DNA of 64,000 bases, from positions 372,001-436,000 of the forward strand of contig JAXGZG010000001.1 of the NCBI GenBank assembly GCA_040771825.1, written 5' to 3'. This document shows, piece by piece, positions 56,564 to 64,000 of this stretch. A model generated the notes under the pieces. That model was given only the letters and a program-made list of their open reading frames with translations. It had not been told where the DNA came from and searched no databases. Both the position numbers and the translations under genes were made by a program. The DNA comes from JAXGZG01 sp040771825. GTDB lineage: Bacteria; Bacillota; Sulfobacillia; Fermentithermobacillales; Fermentithermobacillaceae. Within the stretch, counting starts at the first letter, position 1, and every line of letters starts with the position of its first letter.

Positions 56564-57513
56564 TAGGTTCACTGCGTTACCATGCCAAGCGCGGCATTCC
56601 CGTGTATCTTCTGGTTTTATTCTTGATGATCGTGACCGGCATACTGTCGCCTACGTTTCTCACTCTAGGCAACCTAGGCAACGTAGCCGGACGCATAGCT
56701 CCCTTAGCGGTGACCGCGCTGGGCCAGACTGTCTGCATCCTAACTGGCGGGACCGATCTCTCATTGGGTGCCAACTTGTCTCTGGCTACGGTCATCCTCT
56801 CCTACACCGGAGGGCAGAACCGTCAGATGACTCTCACCCAAGGGATACTGCTATGTCTAGCAATGGGTCTAGTGGCCGGTTTGGTAAACGGGTTGGGAAC
56901 GACATATCTTCGGCTTCCGCCGCTCATTATGACGCTATCGACTGCAGCCATCCTGCAAGGTATGGCACTGCATTTCCGCGAGACTCCGGGGGGATACGTC
57001 GATAGAGCCTTCTGCGGCCTGATGGGCCGTAAGCTGGGGTTGCTGCCAGTCAGTTTTCTGCTGTGTTTGGTCTTGTACATCCTTATCTGGTGGGTGTTGT
57101 CGTTTACCAAGTTTGGAAGAGGCATATATGCGGTCGGCGGACACCCGGAGAATGCCCGCAAATGCGGCATAGACACAGTGAAAATGCGGATAGGCGCCCA
57201 CACACTAGGAGGTGTCCTGGCGTCTGTTGCCGGCATGATGCTGGCCGCCAGGGTTTACTCGGGTGACCCAGTGATCGGACTTCCCATGGGGATGGACTCG
57301 GTCGCTGCGACACTGGTGGGCGGCACTGCGATTACCGGAGGCATAGGGGGGCCGGTAGGTTCCTTGGCTGGGGCCATACTGCTATCCATGATGTCCAACC
57401 TACTGAACCTCTTGGACGTGTACGTCTACTACCAGTACATTCTGAGAGGTCTGATTTTGTGCGGGGCCCTTGTGCTCTACCAGCTTCGTAAGGAGGGGGG
57501 GGAGGCAAAGTGA
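56560..57513 (+). CDS. Sugar ABC transporter permease 1
   Basis: A 317-residue integral membrane permease of the RbsC/BPD_transp_2 family, about nine helices. Family landmarks are ALGQTVCILTGGTDLSLGA and VGGTAITGGIGGPVGSLAGA. The GTG start overlaps the ATPase stop and the next permease start overlaps this stop by GTGA. It probably forms a heterodimeric channel with the next protein. Confidence 0.93.
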   Translation: MIGSLRYHAKRGIPVYLLVLFLMIVTGILSPTFLTLGNLGNVAGRIAPLAVTALGQTVCILTGGTDLSLGANLSLATVILSYTGGQNRQMTLTQGILLCLAMGLVAGLVNGLGTTYLRLPPLIMTLSTAAILQGMALHFRETPGGYVDRAFCGLMGRKLGLLPVSFLLCLVLYILIWWVLSFTKFGRGIYAVGGHPENARKCGIDTVKMRIGAHTLGGVLASVAGMMLAARVYSGDPVIGLPMGMDSVAATLVGGTAITGGIGGPVGSLAGAILLSMMSNLLNLLDVYVYYQYILRGLILCGALVLYQLRKEGGEAK

Positions 57514-58448
57514 CAACCCGCAAGAGCATCCCCGATTTCCTATGGGTTTTCATGCTCCTAGCCATCACCCTCATAGTGATGGGCGTATTATCTCCCGGCA
57601 CGCTGACGGCCAGGCACCTCATGGACCTGATGCGCCAGGCCGCACCCTTAGGTGTAGCGGCAGCGGGACAAACTCTCCTCCTCATGTCGGGGAACATCGA
57701 TCTATCGTTCGGCGCCCAGATAACTTTGTGTAATCTGGTGCTATCGACCGTGATGGCTGGGGGCAGAGATCCTAGGACCATACTTCCTGCCGTCGCTTCG
57801 GCTATAGTACTGGGATTGGTGGTCGGTGTCACCAATGGCTACGCAGTGGCCAAACTGAGGATACCCGCTTTCGTTGCTACCCTTGCCACCGGGCTTCTAA
57901 TACAAGGGGGGTATCTTATCTACACCCGCGGTGCGCCGTCGGGCAACATAGTCCCCCAGTTCAGGACGATTGCGGAAGGACGGATCGGCATCGTCCCTTG
58001 GTCGGTCGTCATCTGGACAGCAGCGTCTGCCGCAATTAGCCTCTTGATCCACAAGAGCCGTTTTGGCAGGCAGATGATGGCTGTCGGCGGTAATCCAAAG
58101 GCTTCGCAGCTGTCGGGCGTATCGGTTGAGCGTACCACCATCGCAGCCTATGCGGTAAGCAGTCTATGTGCTGTCCTTTCCGGTTGCCTTATTTCGGCCT
58201 ACATCGGCCTTGCATCGACCGGGGTCGGGGAGCCATACACCCTGAACTCAATCGCATCATCGGTGATAGGCGGCACTCCGTTTTCTGGAGGCGAAGGTAC
58301 ATTGGCCGGATCGTTTGGCGGAGCTCTTATCATGACCGTCATCCAAGCCATACTGACTGGCCTCAACACGGGCGACGCAGGGAAGATGATTTCGCAGGGC
58401 CTGGTCATTATCGTTATGGTCAGTATCTATCAGCGCAGAACCAGTTGA
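57510..58448 (+). CDS. Sugar ABC transporter permease 2
   Basis: A 312-residue RbsC-type permease, parallel to its neighbour, with AAGQTLLLMSGNIDLSFGA and SVIGGTPFSGGEGTLAGS. GTG start overlapping the previous gene. Having two permeases rather than one homodimer is usual in this subfamily of importers. The next gene starts 76 bases later. Confidence 0.93.
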   Translation: MTTRKSIPDFLWVFMLLAITLIVMGVLSPGTLTARHLMDLMRQAAPLGVAAAGQTLLLMSGNIDLSFGAQITLCNLVLSTVMAGGRDPRTILPAVASAIVLGLVVGVTNGYAVAKLRIPAFVATLATGLLIQGGYLIYTRGAPSGNIVPQFRTIAEGRIGIVPWSVVIWTAASAAISLLIHKSRFGRQMMAVGGNPKASQLSGVSVERTTIAAYAVSSLCAVLSGCLISAYIGLASTGVGEPYTLNSIASSVIGGTPFSGGEGTLAGSFGGALIMTVIQAILTGLNTGDAGKMISQGLVIIVMVSIYQRRTS

Positions 58449-58524
58449 GCTGCAGGACAGGACAAGGCGAAGCATTTGGGCAGTACGCTAGGGGTTCATA
58501 TCGGGTTTGGGAGAGTGGTAGACG

Positions 58525-59472
58525 ATGAAGTGCGTGAGGACGATCCTTGGGGACGTGCCCGCTGAAAGGCTGGGTGTTACTTATGCTCACGAGCATACGG
58601 TGTCCCAACCGCCCAGACAGTACAAGTTCTGGGAACCTGACCTAGTGCTTGATAGCGTCCCTAACGGGATCCGCGAGGTGCTAGATTTTAAGGAATTGGG
58701 AGGCAGCTGCATAGTCGACGCATCAGCCATTGACTACGGGCGGAACGTGCCCGGGATGGTTGAGATAGCCTCGAAAACCGGCGTGCATCTGGTGGCGACT
58801 TCGGGCTTCAACAAAGGGGCATACTTCACCCCTGAAATTGAGGCTTTGTCGGAAGAAGGCTTCTTTGAAATCATCTTCAAGGAGGCCACTCTGGGGATGG
58901 ATAGCGCGGGGCACCTGCCCGGCGTCTTGAAGTTCGGTACCGGCTACAATTTCATGACGCCGGCCGAGGAGAGGGCGGCCCGGGCGGTGTGCAAGGTCCA
59001 GAGGGAGACAGGTCTGCCGCTTTATACCCATACTGAGGCCGGGACATTAGCTCAAGACCAACTCGCCTTGTTGCGAGATGAGAAGGTCGATCTTGAGCGG
59101 GTTTGCATCGGCCACCTTGATAGGAACCCGGATCCCTACTACGTGAGGCAAGTTCTCTCCAACGGTGTTTTCGTGGCTATCGATCAGATAAGCAAGGTGA
59201 AGTACCACACGGAGGGCACCAGGATCGATCTTCTGAAGCACCTCATCAAGATCGGGTACGGCAAGCGGGTTCTTATTTCTGGCGACATGGCCAGGCGCAG
59301 CTACCTACGTTCCTACGGCGGGGGACCAGGTTTTGTGCACATCCTCAAATCGTTTATCCCACGCCTGAAAGATGAACTCCTGGAAGACGGCTATGCTGTA
59401 GCAATGGTAGATTCCATCGTCGAGAACTTACTCATCAGCAATCCAAGGGAGTTCCTGGAAATCCAATCGTAG
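58525..59472 (+). CDS. Phosphotriesterase-family metal hydrolase
   Basis: A 315-residue TIM-barrel amidohydrolase of the phosphotriesterase/lactonase type. All expected metal residues are present: HEH (22, 24), K136 in VLKFGTGYN (the carbamylated lysine), H169 in THTEAG, H197 in IGHLDRNPD and D254 in SGDMARR. Family members open lactones or cleave phosphoesters. In this operon a lactonase acting on a sugar-acid lactone is plausible; that is inference. It is followed by a creatininase-type gene 14 bases on. Confidence 0.9.
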   Translation: MKCVRTILGDVPAERLGVTYAHEHTVSQPPRQYKFWEPDLVLDSVPNGIREVLDFKELGGSCIVDASAIDYGRNVPGMVEIASKTGVHLVATSGFNKGAYFTPEIEALSEEGFFEIIFKEATLGMDSAGHLPGVLKFGTGYNFMTPAEERAARAVCKVQRETGLPLYTHTEAGTLAQDQLALLRDEKVDLERVCIGHLDRNPDPYYVRQVLSNGVFVAIDQISKVKYHTEGTRIDLLKHLIKIGYGKRVLISGDMARRSYLRSYGGGPGFVHILKSFIPRLKDELLEDGYAVAMVDSIVENLLISNPREFLEIQS

Positions 59473-59486
59473 GATGGGGGATTACT

Positions 59487-60251
59487 ATGAAGAGTGTCAC
59501 TGAATGGGCCAAACTCACCTGGCCGGAGGCCAAGGAAGCGGTAGAACGTATGCCAGCCTGCATCTTGCCGGTAGGTGCCGTGGAAGCTCACGGACCTCAC
59601 CTTGCTTTGGACACCGATAACCTTTTGTCCACCGAAATCTGCCGGAGAGCGGCCCGGGAGACCGGTATCATCCTTATGCCCACAATGCCATACGGCCAGG
59701 TGTGGTCCCTGTACGATTACCCCGGCACCCTGTCTGTATCGATCTATACGCTAATAGCAGTCCTCAAGGACCTCGTTAGGAGCTTCAGGGATAAGGGCTT
59801 CAAACTTGCGTTTGTGTTTTGTGGTCATCTGGGGAACCTACCGGCCATTAAGCAGGCGATACGGGAGGCATGCGAGGAGGTCCCCGAAATAAAGTGCGTC
59901 ATCCTGCAGGGCCGGTTCACTGACAAGAGCCAAGTGCTGACCACCAGAAGAAGTCACCATACGTATCTCCATGCGTGTGAGATAGAGACGTCCCAAATCC
60001 TGGAATGCGCTCCGGAGGCAGCTTACATGGACAGGGCTTTATGCGATTACCCCGACTACCCGCTAGACTTCGACATCACGCCCACTAGATGGTCGGAAGT
60101 TACCAAGACCGGCGTATTGGGCGATGCTACGGCCGCCACCCCTGAGAAGGGTAGGGCTATCGTGGCTGAGATCGTGGAGTCCATGACAGTAGTTGTTAAA
60201 TACGAACTGGGGCTGCTAGACCTTCCAGTCAATGTGGGGGCGGAACAATGA
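59487..60251 (+). CDS. Creatininase-family amidohydrolase
   Basis: A 254-residue member of the creatininase/FAPy-deformylase family. Metal ligands are visible as VEAHGPHLALDTD (E33, H35, D44), CGHLGN (H) and HACEIETSQIL (E). Members cleave cyclic or linear amides (creatinine, formamidopyrimidine) or process mycofactocin. Because it overlaps the next gene by ATGA and sits in a sugar operon, cleavage of an amide in a sugar derivative is likely. Exact substrate unknown. Confidence 0.88.
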   Translation: MKSVTEWAKLTWPEAKEAVERMPACILPVGAVEAHGPHLALDTDNLLSTEICRRAARETGIILMPTMPYGQVWSLYDYPGTLSVSIYTLIAVLKDLVRSFRDKGFKLAFVFCGHLGNLPAIKQAIREACEEVPEIKCVILQGRFTDKSQVLTTRRSHHTYLHACEIETSQILECAPEAAYMDRALCDYPDYPLDFDITPTRWSEVTKTGVLGDATAATPEKGRAIVAEIVESMTVVVKYELGLLDLPVNVGAEQ

Positions 60252-60994
60252 AACTGACAGAACACCTCTACCTGGTCGGAAGCGGATACTTGGGATTCGA
60301 AATGACGGATCCATATGACTGCAACGTCTACTTGGTCGATGGCGGAAGCGAACTGGCCGTCATCGATGCCGGGTCCGGCATGGGTGTCCCTCTTATCCGG
60401 AAGCAGATAGAATCTTGCGGCTTTAGGCTGGAGGACATACACTATCTGATCCTTACCCACGGGCACGGAGATCACGGAGGCGGAGCATGGGTCTGGGTCA
60501 AGGAGATGCCTTGGATCAAAGTGCTTGGAACCGCTGAAACCCAGGAGCGCTTGACTTACTCTGGCGATGGTGGGGAGATAATGGCAATGGCTAAGCGCCA
60601 TGGCTACTACCCCAAGGACTACATGCTGCACGCATGCAGGGTTGACCGGATAGTAAAGGACAATGAAATCATACGGGTCGGGGGCGTAGACTTGCGCGTC
60701 ATTGCTACTCCCGGCCATTGTGATGGGCACATCTGTCTTGTAGTGGAGGAGCAGGGTAGGAAGGTCCTTCTGGCTGGAGACATGATCTTCAGCGGGGGCA
60801 GGATATCGACGCAGGTCGTTCCGGATTGCCGTCCCATGGAGTACTACCGCAGCGTACAACGAGTGTTGGAGGAGAGAATCGACGTCCTGCTTCCCGCTCA
60901 TTACGAGTTCATACTTAACAGAGGGCATCGCCACATCGAACTTGCCATGGAGTACTTCAGACGGCTGGCTATCCCACCCAGCGTCGTGACTTAA
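60248..60994 (+). CDS. Metallo-beta-lactamase-fold hydrolase
   Basis: A 248-residue MBL-fold enzyme with the HxHxDH motif THGHGDHGG (H71, H73, D75, H76), the later ligand HCDGH and D in LLAGDMIFSGG, and a C-terminal LLPAHYEFI. The binuclear zinc centre fits a lactonase or thioesterase/glyoxalase-like activity. It overlaps the creatininase gene by four bases, so these two act together. Substrate unknown. Confidence 0.9.
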   Translation: MKLTEHLYLVGSGYLGFEMTDPYDCNVYLVDGGSELAVIDAGSGMGVPLIRKQIESCGFRLEDIHYLILTHGHGDHGGGAWVWVKEMPWIKVLGTAETQERLTYSGDGGEIMAMAKRHGYYPKDYMLHACRVDRIVKDNEIIRVGGVDLRVIATPGHCDGHICLVVEEQGRKVLLAGDMIFSGGRISTQVVPDCRPMEYYRSVQRVLEERIDVLLPAHYEFILNRGHRHIELAMEYFRRLAIPPSVVT

Positions 60995-61035
60995 AGGGTC
61001 ATTAACACAGATCCATAACGTAATAGGCGGAAACG

Positions 61036-61731
61036 ATGAAAGGTGTGCGGAGATTGCTTAGAACATATTCTGCGGTATTGGATGTAATCCTGGAGCGGAA
61101 ACTCGTTGCCGTGGTTCGATGTGATTCACCGGAAGAGTTGTCCCCTATCGCTCATGCTCTTCTCGAAGGCGGCATCAACACAGTGGAAGTAACCATGACA
61201 GTGCCCGGGGCCATAGGAGGGTTACGGCGCGTGACAGCTGAAGTCGGCGACCGCGCTCTGATTGGCGCAGGCACGGTGCTTGACAGACGGTCGGCAGAGC
61301 AGGCTATCAAGGCTGGGGCGTCTTTTGTTGTGAGTCCTTGCTGTATCCCAGAGGTTATCCAGGCCGCAATCGATAACGGGGCCTTGGCTATCCCAGGTTG
61401 CTTTACCCCGACGGAGGTGTTCACTGCTGTGCGTCTGGGGGCGCCTATGGTAAAGCTGTTTCCTGCCTCGGTGCTGGGCCCGCAGTTTATCCGCGAAATG
61501 GCAGGACCCTTTCCGGGCCTTCGGACAATCCCTACGGGAGGTATCACCCTTGAAAACATCGGAGAGTTTGTGGCGGCCGGCGCTGCTGCGTTTGGATTGG
61601 GTAGCCGACTCATAGACAAAGCAGCCATCAGCGTCGGTGATTACCAGTCCGTTACTAGGAATGCCTTGATGTTCAGGGAAGCCTTGGGGTTATTGGTGAG
61701 CGATCTTGAGCAGGCTATGCTTGATGAATAG
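61036..61731 (+). CDS. KDPG/KHG-type aldolase
   Basis: A 231-residue class I aldolase of the 2-keto-3-deoxy-6-phosphogluconate/4-hydroxy-2-oxoglutarate family: E51 in TVEVTMT, GAGTVLD, the Schiff-base lysine K140 in MVKLFPAS and the phosphate loop PTGGI. It splits a 2-keto-3-deoxy sugar acid (phosphate) into pyruvate and an aldehyde. As the last gene of the operon it supplies the final cleavage after kinase and hydrolases. The ATG start has only a weak site (GGCGGAAACG). Confidence 0.92.
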   Translation: MKGVRRLLRTYSAVLDVILERKLVAVVRCDSPEELSPIAHALLEGGINTVEVTMTVPGAIGGLRRVTAEVGDRALIGAGTVLDRRSAEQAIKAGASFVVSPCCIPEVIQAAIDNGALAIPGCFTPTEVFTAVRLGAPMVKLFPASVLGPQFIREMAGPFPGLRTIPTGGITLENIGEFVAAGAAAFGLGSRLIDKAAISVGDYQSVTRNALMFREALGLLVSDLEQAMLDE

Positions 61732-61805
61732 CCATTGTGCCATATGAGAAGGGCCGGCCATTATGTTAGGCAGTGTAGTTGCGCCTATTCCGGGCCATAC
61801 ACTAG

Positions 61806-61846
61806 AAAAACGCGACCAGCACCTTTGTGCCGGCCGCGTTTCCTTT
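61806..61846 (-). terminator. Rho-independent terminator of the S10 gene
   Basis: GTGCCGGCCGCGT (61827-61839) pairs with ACGCGACCAGCAC (61810-61822) on the opposite strand; read on the - strand the two apparent mismatches are G-U wobbles and five T residues follow the stem. Read on the + strand there is also a TTTTT after it, so it may serve the aldolase operon as well. Confidence 0.85.
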
Positions 61847-61854
61847 TTATTCAC

Positions 61855-63291
61855 TTACTTCGTGGGATCGCCGCCCTTGATGAAGGTGTACATGTCATCG
61901 GTTACTGCCTGGATGTTATCCTCACCGAGATAAGCCATGTGACCCGACGGGTAACCCTTAACAAACGTCCGGTCCTTGGGAAGCTCGGCATGGTCCAAGG
62001 TGTAGTAAAGAATACCGATCTGAGTGCAGATGTCGTACCAGCCGTTCACGAAGAACGTGCGCATGCCAGGAATCCGTCGCATGGCAGCGCTTAGGCTCTG
62101 AGAGGTGTTCTGTCCTTTGATGTCGTTGTTCCAGTTCATGTACATGGAAGCGGAGTTCACAAAGTTGCGGTCCCAATTGATCCCTAGCATTGGGAAGACT
62201 TCTCCGCACAGCACCGACTGGAAGAATGGGTCGTACTTCCCTTGGGACGGGTCATCACGGACTCCCCAATGCTCCTCATCCAAGAAAGGCTCGTACAGCG
62301 GGCGCGTGATCCGTCCGTCCAAGCGAGCCACCGAACGGCCCTCTTTGCGCATGACTTCGCGCCGGTACTCAACATCGTCAACGAACAACGCGCGTTTTTC
62401 CAGGTACTCTCTGGAAACCCCGGTGTAGTACATAACCCGCTCGATGATATGTTCGCGAGCATCGCCTTGCAGGCTATTCCCCTGGTACAGGGCTAGCAGG
62501 TACTCGGTGTCGGCGAACTTCTTGGCTTCGGCCACGAATTCATCCACAGTCTGTTCAGATGGATGGTGGTGGTACCAGTGGACTGCGGCCAAGGTCGGGA
62601 ATGCCAGAACAGCCGGGTAAACAGGAGGGCTATCCCAGAAGTGCTTGCCCACGGTGACGGTGTTGCCGATCATGATTATGCCGTCAAAGGGTACGCTAAA
62701 AGCCCGGTCAGAAGCGCCCAGAGAACCTCTTCCTGCAACCGTGCTGGCCCTAGTGCAACCGTAACTCTCACCCACCATGTATTTGGGGCTGTGCCAGCGG
62801 TTGTAACGGGCAAGCCAAGCCTGAATGAAGGTCAGAATCGCTTCGGCATCGGGCTCGATCCCGTAAAACTGGTCTTTTTTGGATTCGTCGAGCAGCCGGC
62901 CGAAACCGGTTCCCACTGGGTCAATCAGGACTAGGTCAGCGATGTCTAGGAGGCACTGAGCGTTGTCGCAGGACTCATAGGGCGGAAGGGGTATGCCATC
63001 GTCATCGATTTCGCCGTATTTGACCCTCTTGGTGCTCAAGAAGCCCACGTGGACCATCATGGAAGAAGTGCCCGGGCCGCCGTTGAAGCCAAACAGGACG
63101 GGCCGAGACTTCGTATCTTCCACATCAGAACGGAAGTACGAATAAGAGAAGATTGATGCGATAGGTTTTCCTTCGTTGTCGTAGAAGACATTGTCTTCGC
63201 TTACGGTGTGATACGGTATCTCCACACCGCGCAAGGTGATGCTTCCTTTTCCGGTGAAGCGAGAAGGGCTAAAAACATCGGTTCTCAGCAT
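61855..63291 (-). CDS. S10-family serine carboxypeptidase-like hydrolase
   Basis: A 478-residue alpha/beta-hydrolase of peptidase family S10. It has LFGFNGGPGTSS (oxyanion region), IDPVGTGFG, the nucleophile elbow VGESYGCTRAS, catalytic Asp in NGWYDICT and His in GHMAYLG. S10 carboxypeptidases release C-terminal residues at low pH; no signal peptide is evident, so it may be cytoplasmic. AAGGAGG lies about 13 bases before the ATG. Convergent with the aldolase, with the shared terminator above. Confidence 0.92.
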   Translation of the reverse strand: MLRTDVFSPSRFTGKGSITLRGVEIPYHTVSEDNVFYDNEGKPIASIFSYSYFRSDVEDTKSRPVLFGFNGGPGTSSMMVHVGFLSTKRVKYGEIDDDGIPLPPYESCDNAQCLLDIADLVLIDPVGTGFGRLLDESKKDQFYGIEPDAEAILTFIQAWLARYNRWHSPKYMVGESYGCTRASTVAGRGSLGASDRAFSVPFDGIIMIGNTVTVGKHFWDSPPVYPAVLAFPTLAAVHWYHHHPSEQTVDEFVAEAKKFADTEYLLALYQGNSLQGDAREHIIERVMYYTGVSREYLEKRALFVDDVEYRREVMRKEGRSVARLDGRITRPLYEPFLDEEHWGVRDDPSQGKYDPFFQSVLCGEVFPMLGINWDRNFVNSASMYMNWNNDIKGQNTSQSLSAAMRRIPGMRTFFVNGWYDICTQIGILYYTLDHAELPKDRTFVKGYPSGHMAYLGEDNIQAVTDDMYTFIKGGDPTK

Positions 63292-63591
63292 GGATCGTGA
63301 TTCCCTCCTTGAAAGAAGTTAATGGATGTTTGATAAGTAGTACCACCTTTTTTATATCACAAGTGGAGCCAAAAGTAGCGCTACTATTAACGCGGAAAAC
63401 CAAGAGGACAATTTGAACGTGACCTCGAATGAGAATAACGGCATTGCAGTCGTACAAGATCCCACAACTAGTCCATGCCTTCTCGACCCCTAATCCATCG
63501 CTGTACGTCGACAGCAAGGCCAAACGGATGGAACCATGCTGATGTCGGTTCGCTAGGCACCAGTATGGCCAAAAAAAGGGGAGGGTCAGAA
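63292..63591. other. Intergenic region between divergent genes
   Basis: Three hundred bases between the S10 gene and the last, rightward gene. An AT-rich stretch at 63315-63360 may hold the S10 promoter, but I cannot place boxes. No gene is supported. Confidence 0.4.
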
Positions 63592-64000
63592 TTGGCAGGG
63601 TCGCAAATCGTTTGTGGACCTCGGATTACGTGGCCAGATGAGAAAGCAATGGCCAGGGCTGAAGCCAACGGCGAAAGTTTCACGCTATTGAAGAAGGAAC
63701 AAGATGCTCGCATGAGCGAACTGCCCAAACCGGCCGACTACGACAGATTGCCGTTATCCTGGCACAAGGCAAAAGTGCGGCAACTTAAACTCGAGGCGAA
63801 AGAACGCGGTGTCGATGGGGGGATCTTCCTTACCAACAGATGGAACATGATTTACGCAAGCGGGTTCATTCATACTTCCACTGAACGCCCATTTGCCTGT
63901 TTCTTCCCAATGGATCAAGAAGACGCATGCATTTGGTTCTACCCCTATCTTGATGATGACATGGTCAAATCGTGGTGGTGCACGCAAGGTTTCGGATACT
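63592..64000 (+). CDS. Creatinase/M24-like protein (3' partial)
   Basis: The frame stays open to the right edge. From a TTG with GGGGAGGG 6 bases upstream (an ATG nine codons earlier is also in frame) it encodes a leader, then RLPLSWHKAKVRQLKLEAKERGVDGGIFLTNRWNMIYASGFIHT split over the start of a creatinase N-terminal domain (RxxxLxxxGVDGxxLTxxxNxxYxSGF). About 136 residues are visible; the metal-binding catalytic domain would lie outside the window. Another M24-type peptidase or lyase is likely. Confidence 0.65.
   Translation, partial: MAGSQIVCGPRITWPDEKAMARAEANGESFTLLKKEQDARMSELPKPADYDRLPLSWHKAKVRQLKLEAKERGVDGGIFLTNRWNMIYASGFIHTSTERPFACFFPMDQEDACIWFYPYLDDDMVKSWWCTQGFGY

Overview
The window looks like chromosomal DNA of a Bacillota (Firmicutes) bacterium of moderately high GC, probably an anaerobic peptide and sugar user. 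This is inferred from gene content (BceAB-type ABC transporter with its own two-component system, DegV, PepF, DppA-type M55 peptidase, TipAS domain, ISLre2/UPF0236 transposase remnant) and from AGGAGG-like ribosome sites placed 6-9 bases before many GTG and TTG starts. I see no rRNA, tRNA or CRISPR array.

Layout. 1-8.9 kb: the end of an HTH/PD-(D/E)XK-like gene; a TldD/TldE pair; an amidohydrolase stub; a class II aldolase; a lone TipAS-domain protein followed by a D-aminopeptidase; a protein with about twelve 21-residue repeats; an M24 peptidase. 9.0-13.8 kb: a BceA/BceB-like ABC transporter with an OmpR-type regulator and a kinase, behind a promoter region with TTAAG-type repeats. 13.8-21.7 kb: YbjN protein, NCS2 permease, Mrp ATPase, DUF134 and DUF5320 proteins, oligoendopeptidase F, WYL regulator. 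21.8-26.8 kb: a decaying stretch with a broken M24 gene, a decayed ISLre2 element with recognisable ends, a class V aminotransferase carrying a one-base deletion, and a DegV gene.

27.2-48.5 kb is a dense defence island on the + strand. It starts with NurA, HerA and a HIRAN protein, then an SRA/PUA-like small protein, a decayed HNH-family gene and a winged-helix gene. A tightly packed cassette follows: DUF499 ATPase, a 200-residue protein, a DUF1156 adenine methylase and a PLD-SNF2 helicase, and then McrB (with an EVE-like region) and McrC. Overlapping or very close gene ends argue that 33580-44656 is one operon and that McrB-McrC is a second unit. The first three genes are the best candidate for a little-described system: a NurA-HerA DNA-processing motor paired with a HIRAN DNA-end reader. 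A 46-base relic of an McrC 3' end lies further on at 51178, past an MFS transporter and a transposase scrap.

51.4-61.7 kb is a catabolic operon: IclR regulator, FGGY kinase, sugar-type ABC importer (binding protein, double ATPase, two permeases), phosphotriesterase-family hydrolase, creatininase-family amidohydrolase, metallo-beta-lactamase-fold hydrolase and KDPG/KHG-type aldolase. Together they suggest uptake, ring or amide opening, phosphorylation and aldol cleavage of an unusual sugar-acid derivative; the substrate is not identifiable from sequence. The window ends with an S10 serine carboxypeptidase on the - strand and the start of another M24/creatinase-like gene. Peptidases (TldD/E, M55, M24, M3, S10) are strikingly frequent throughout.
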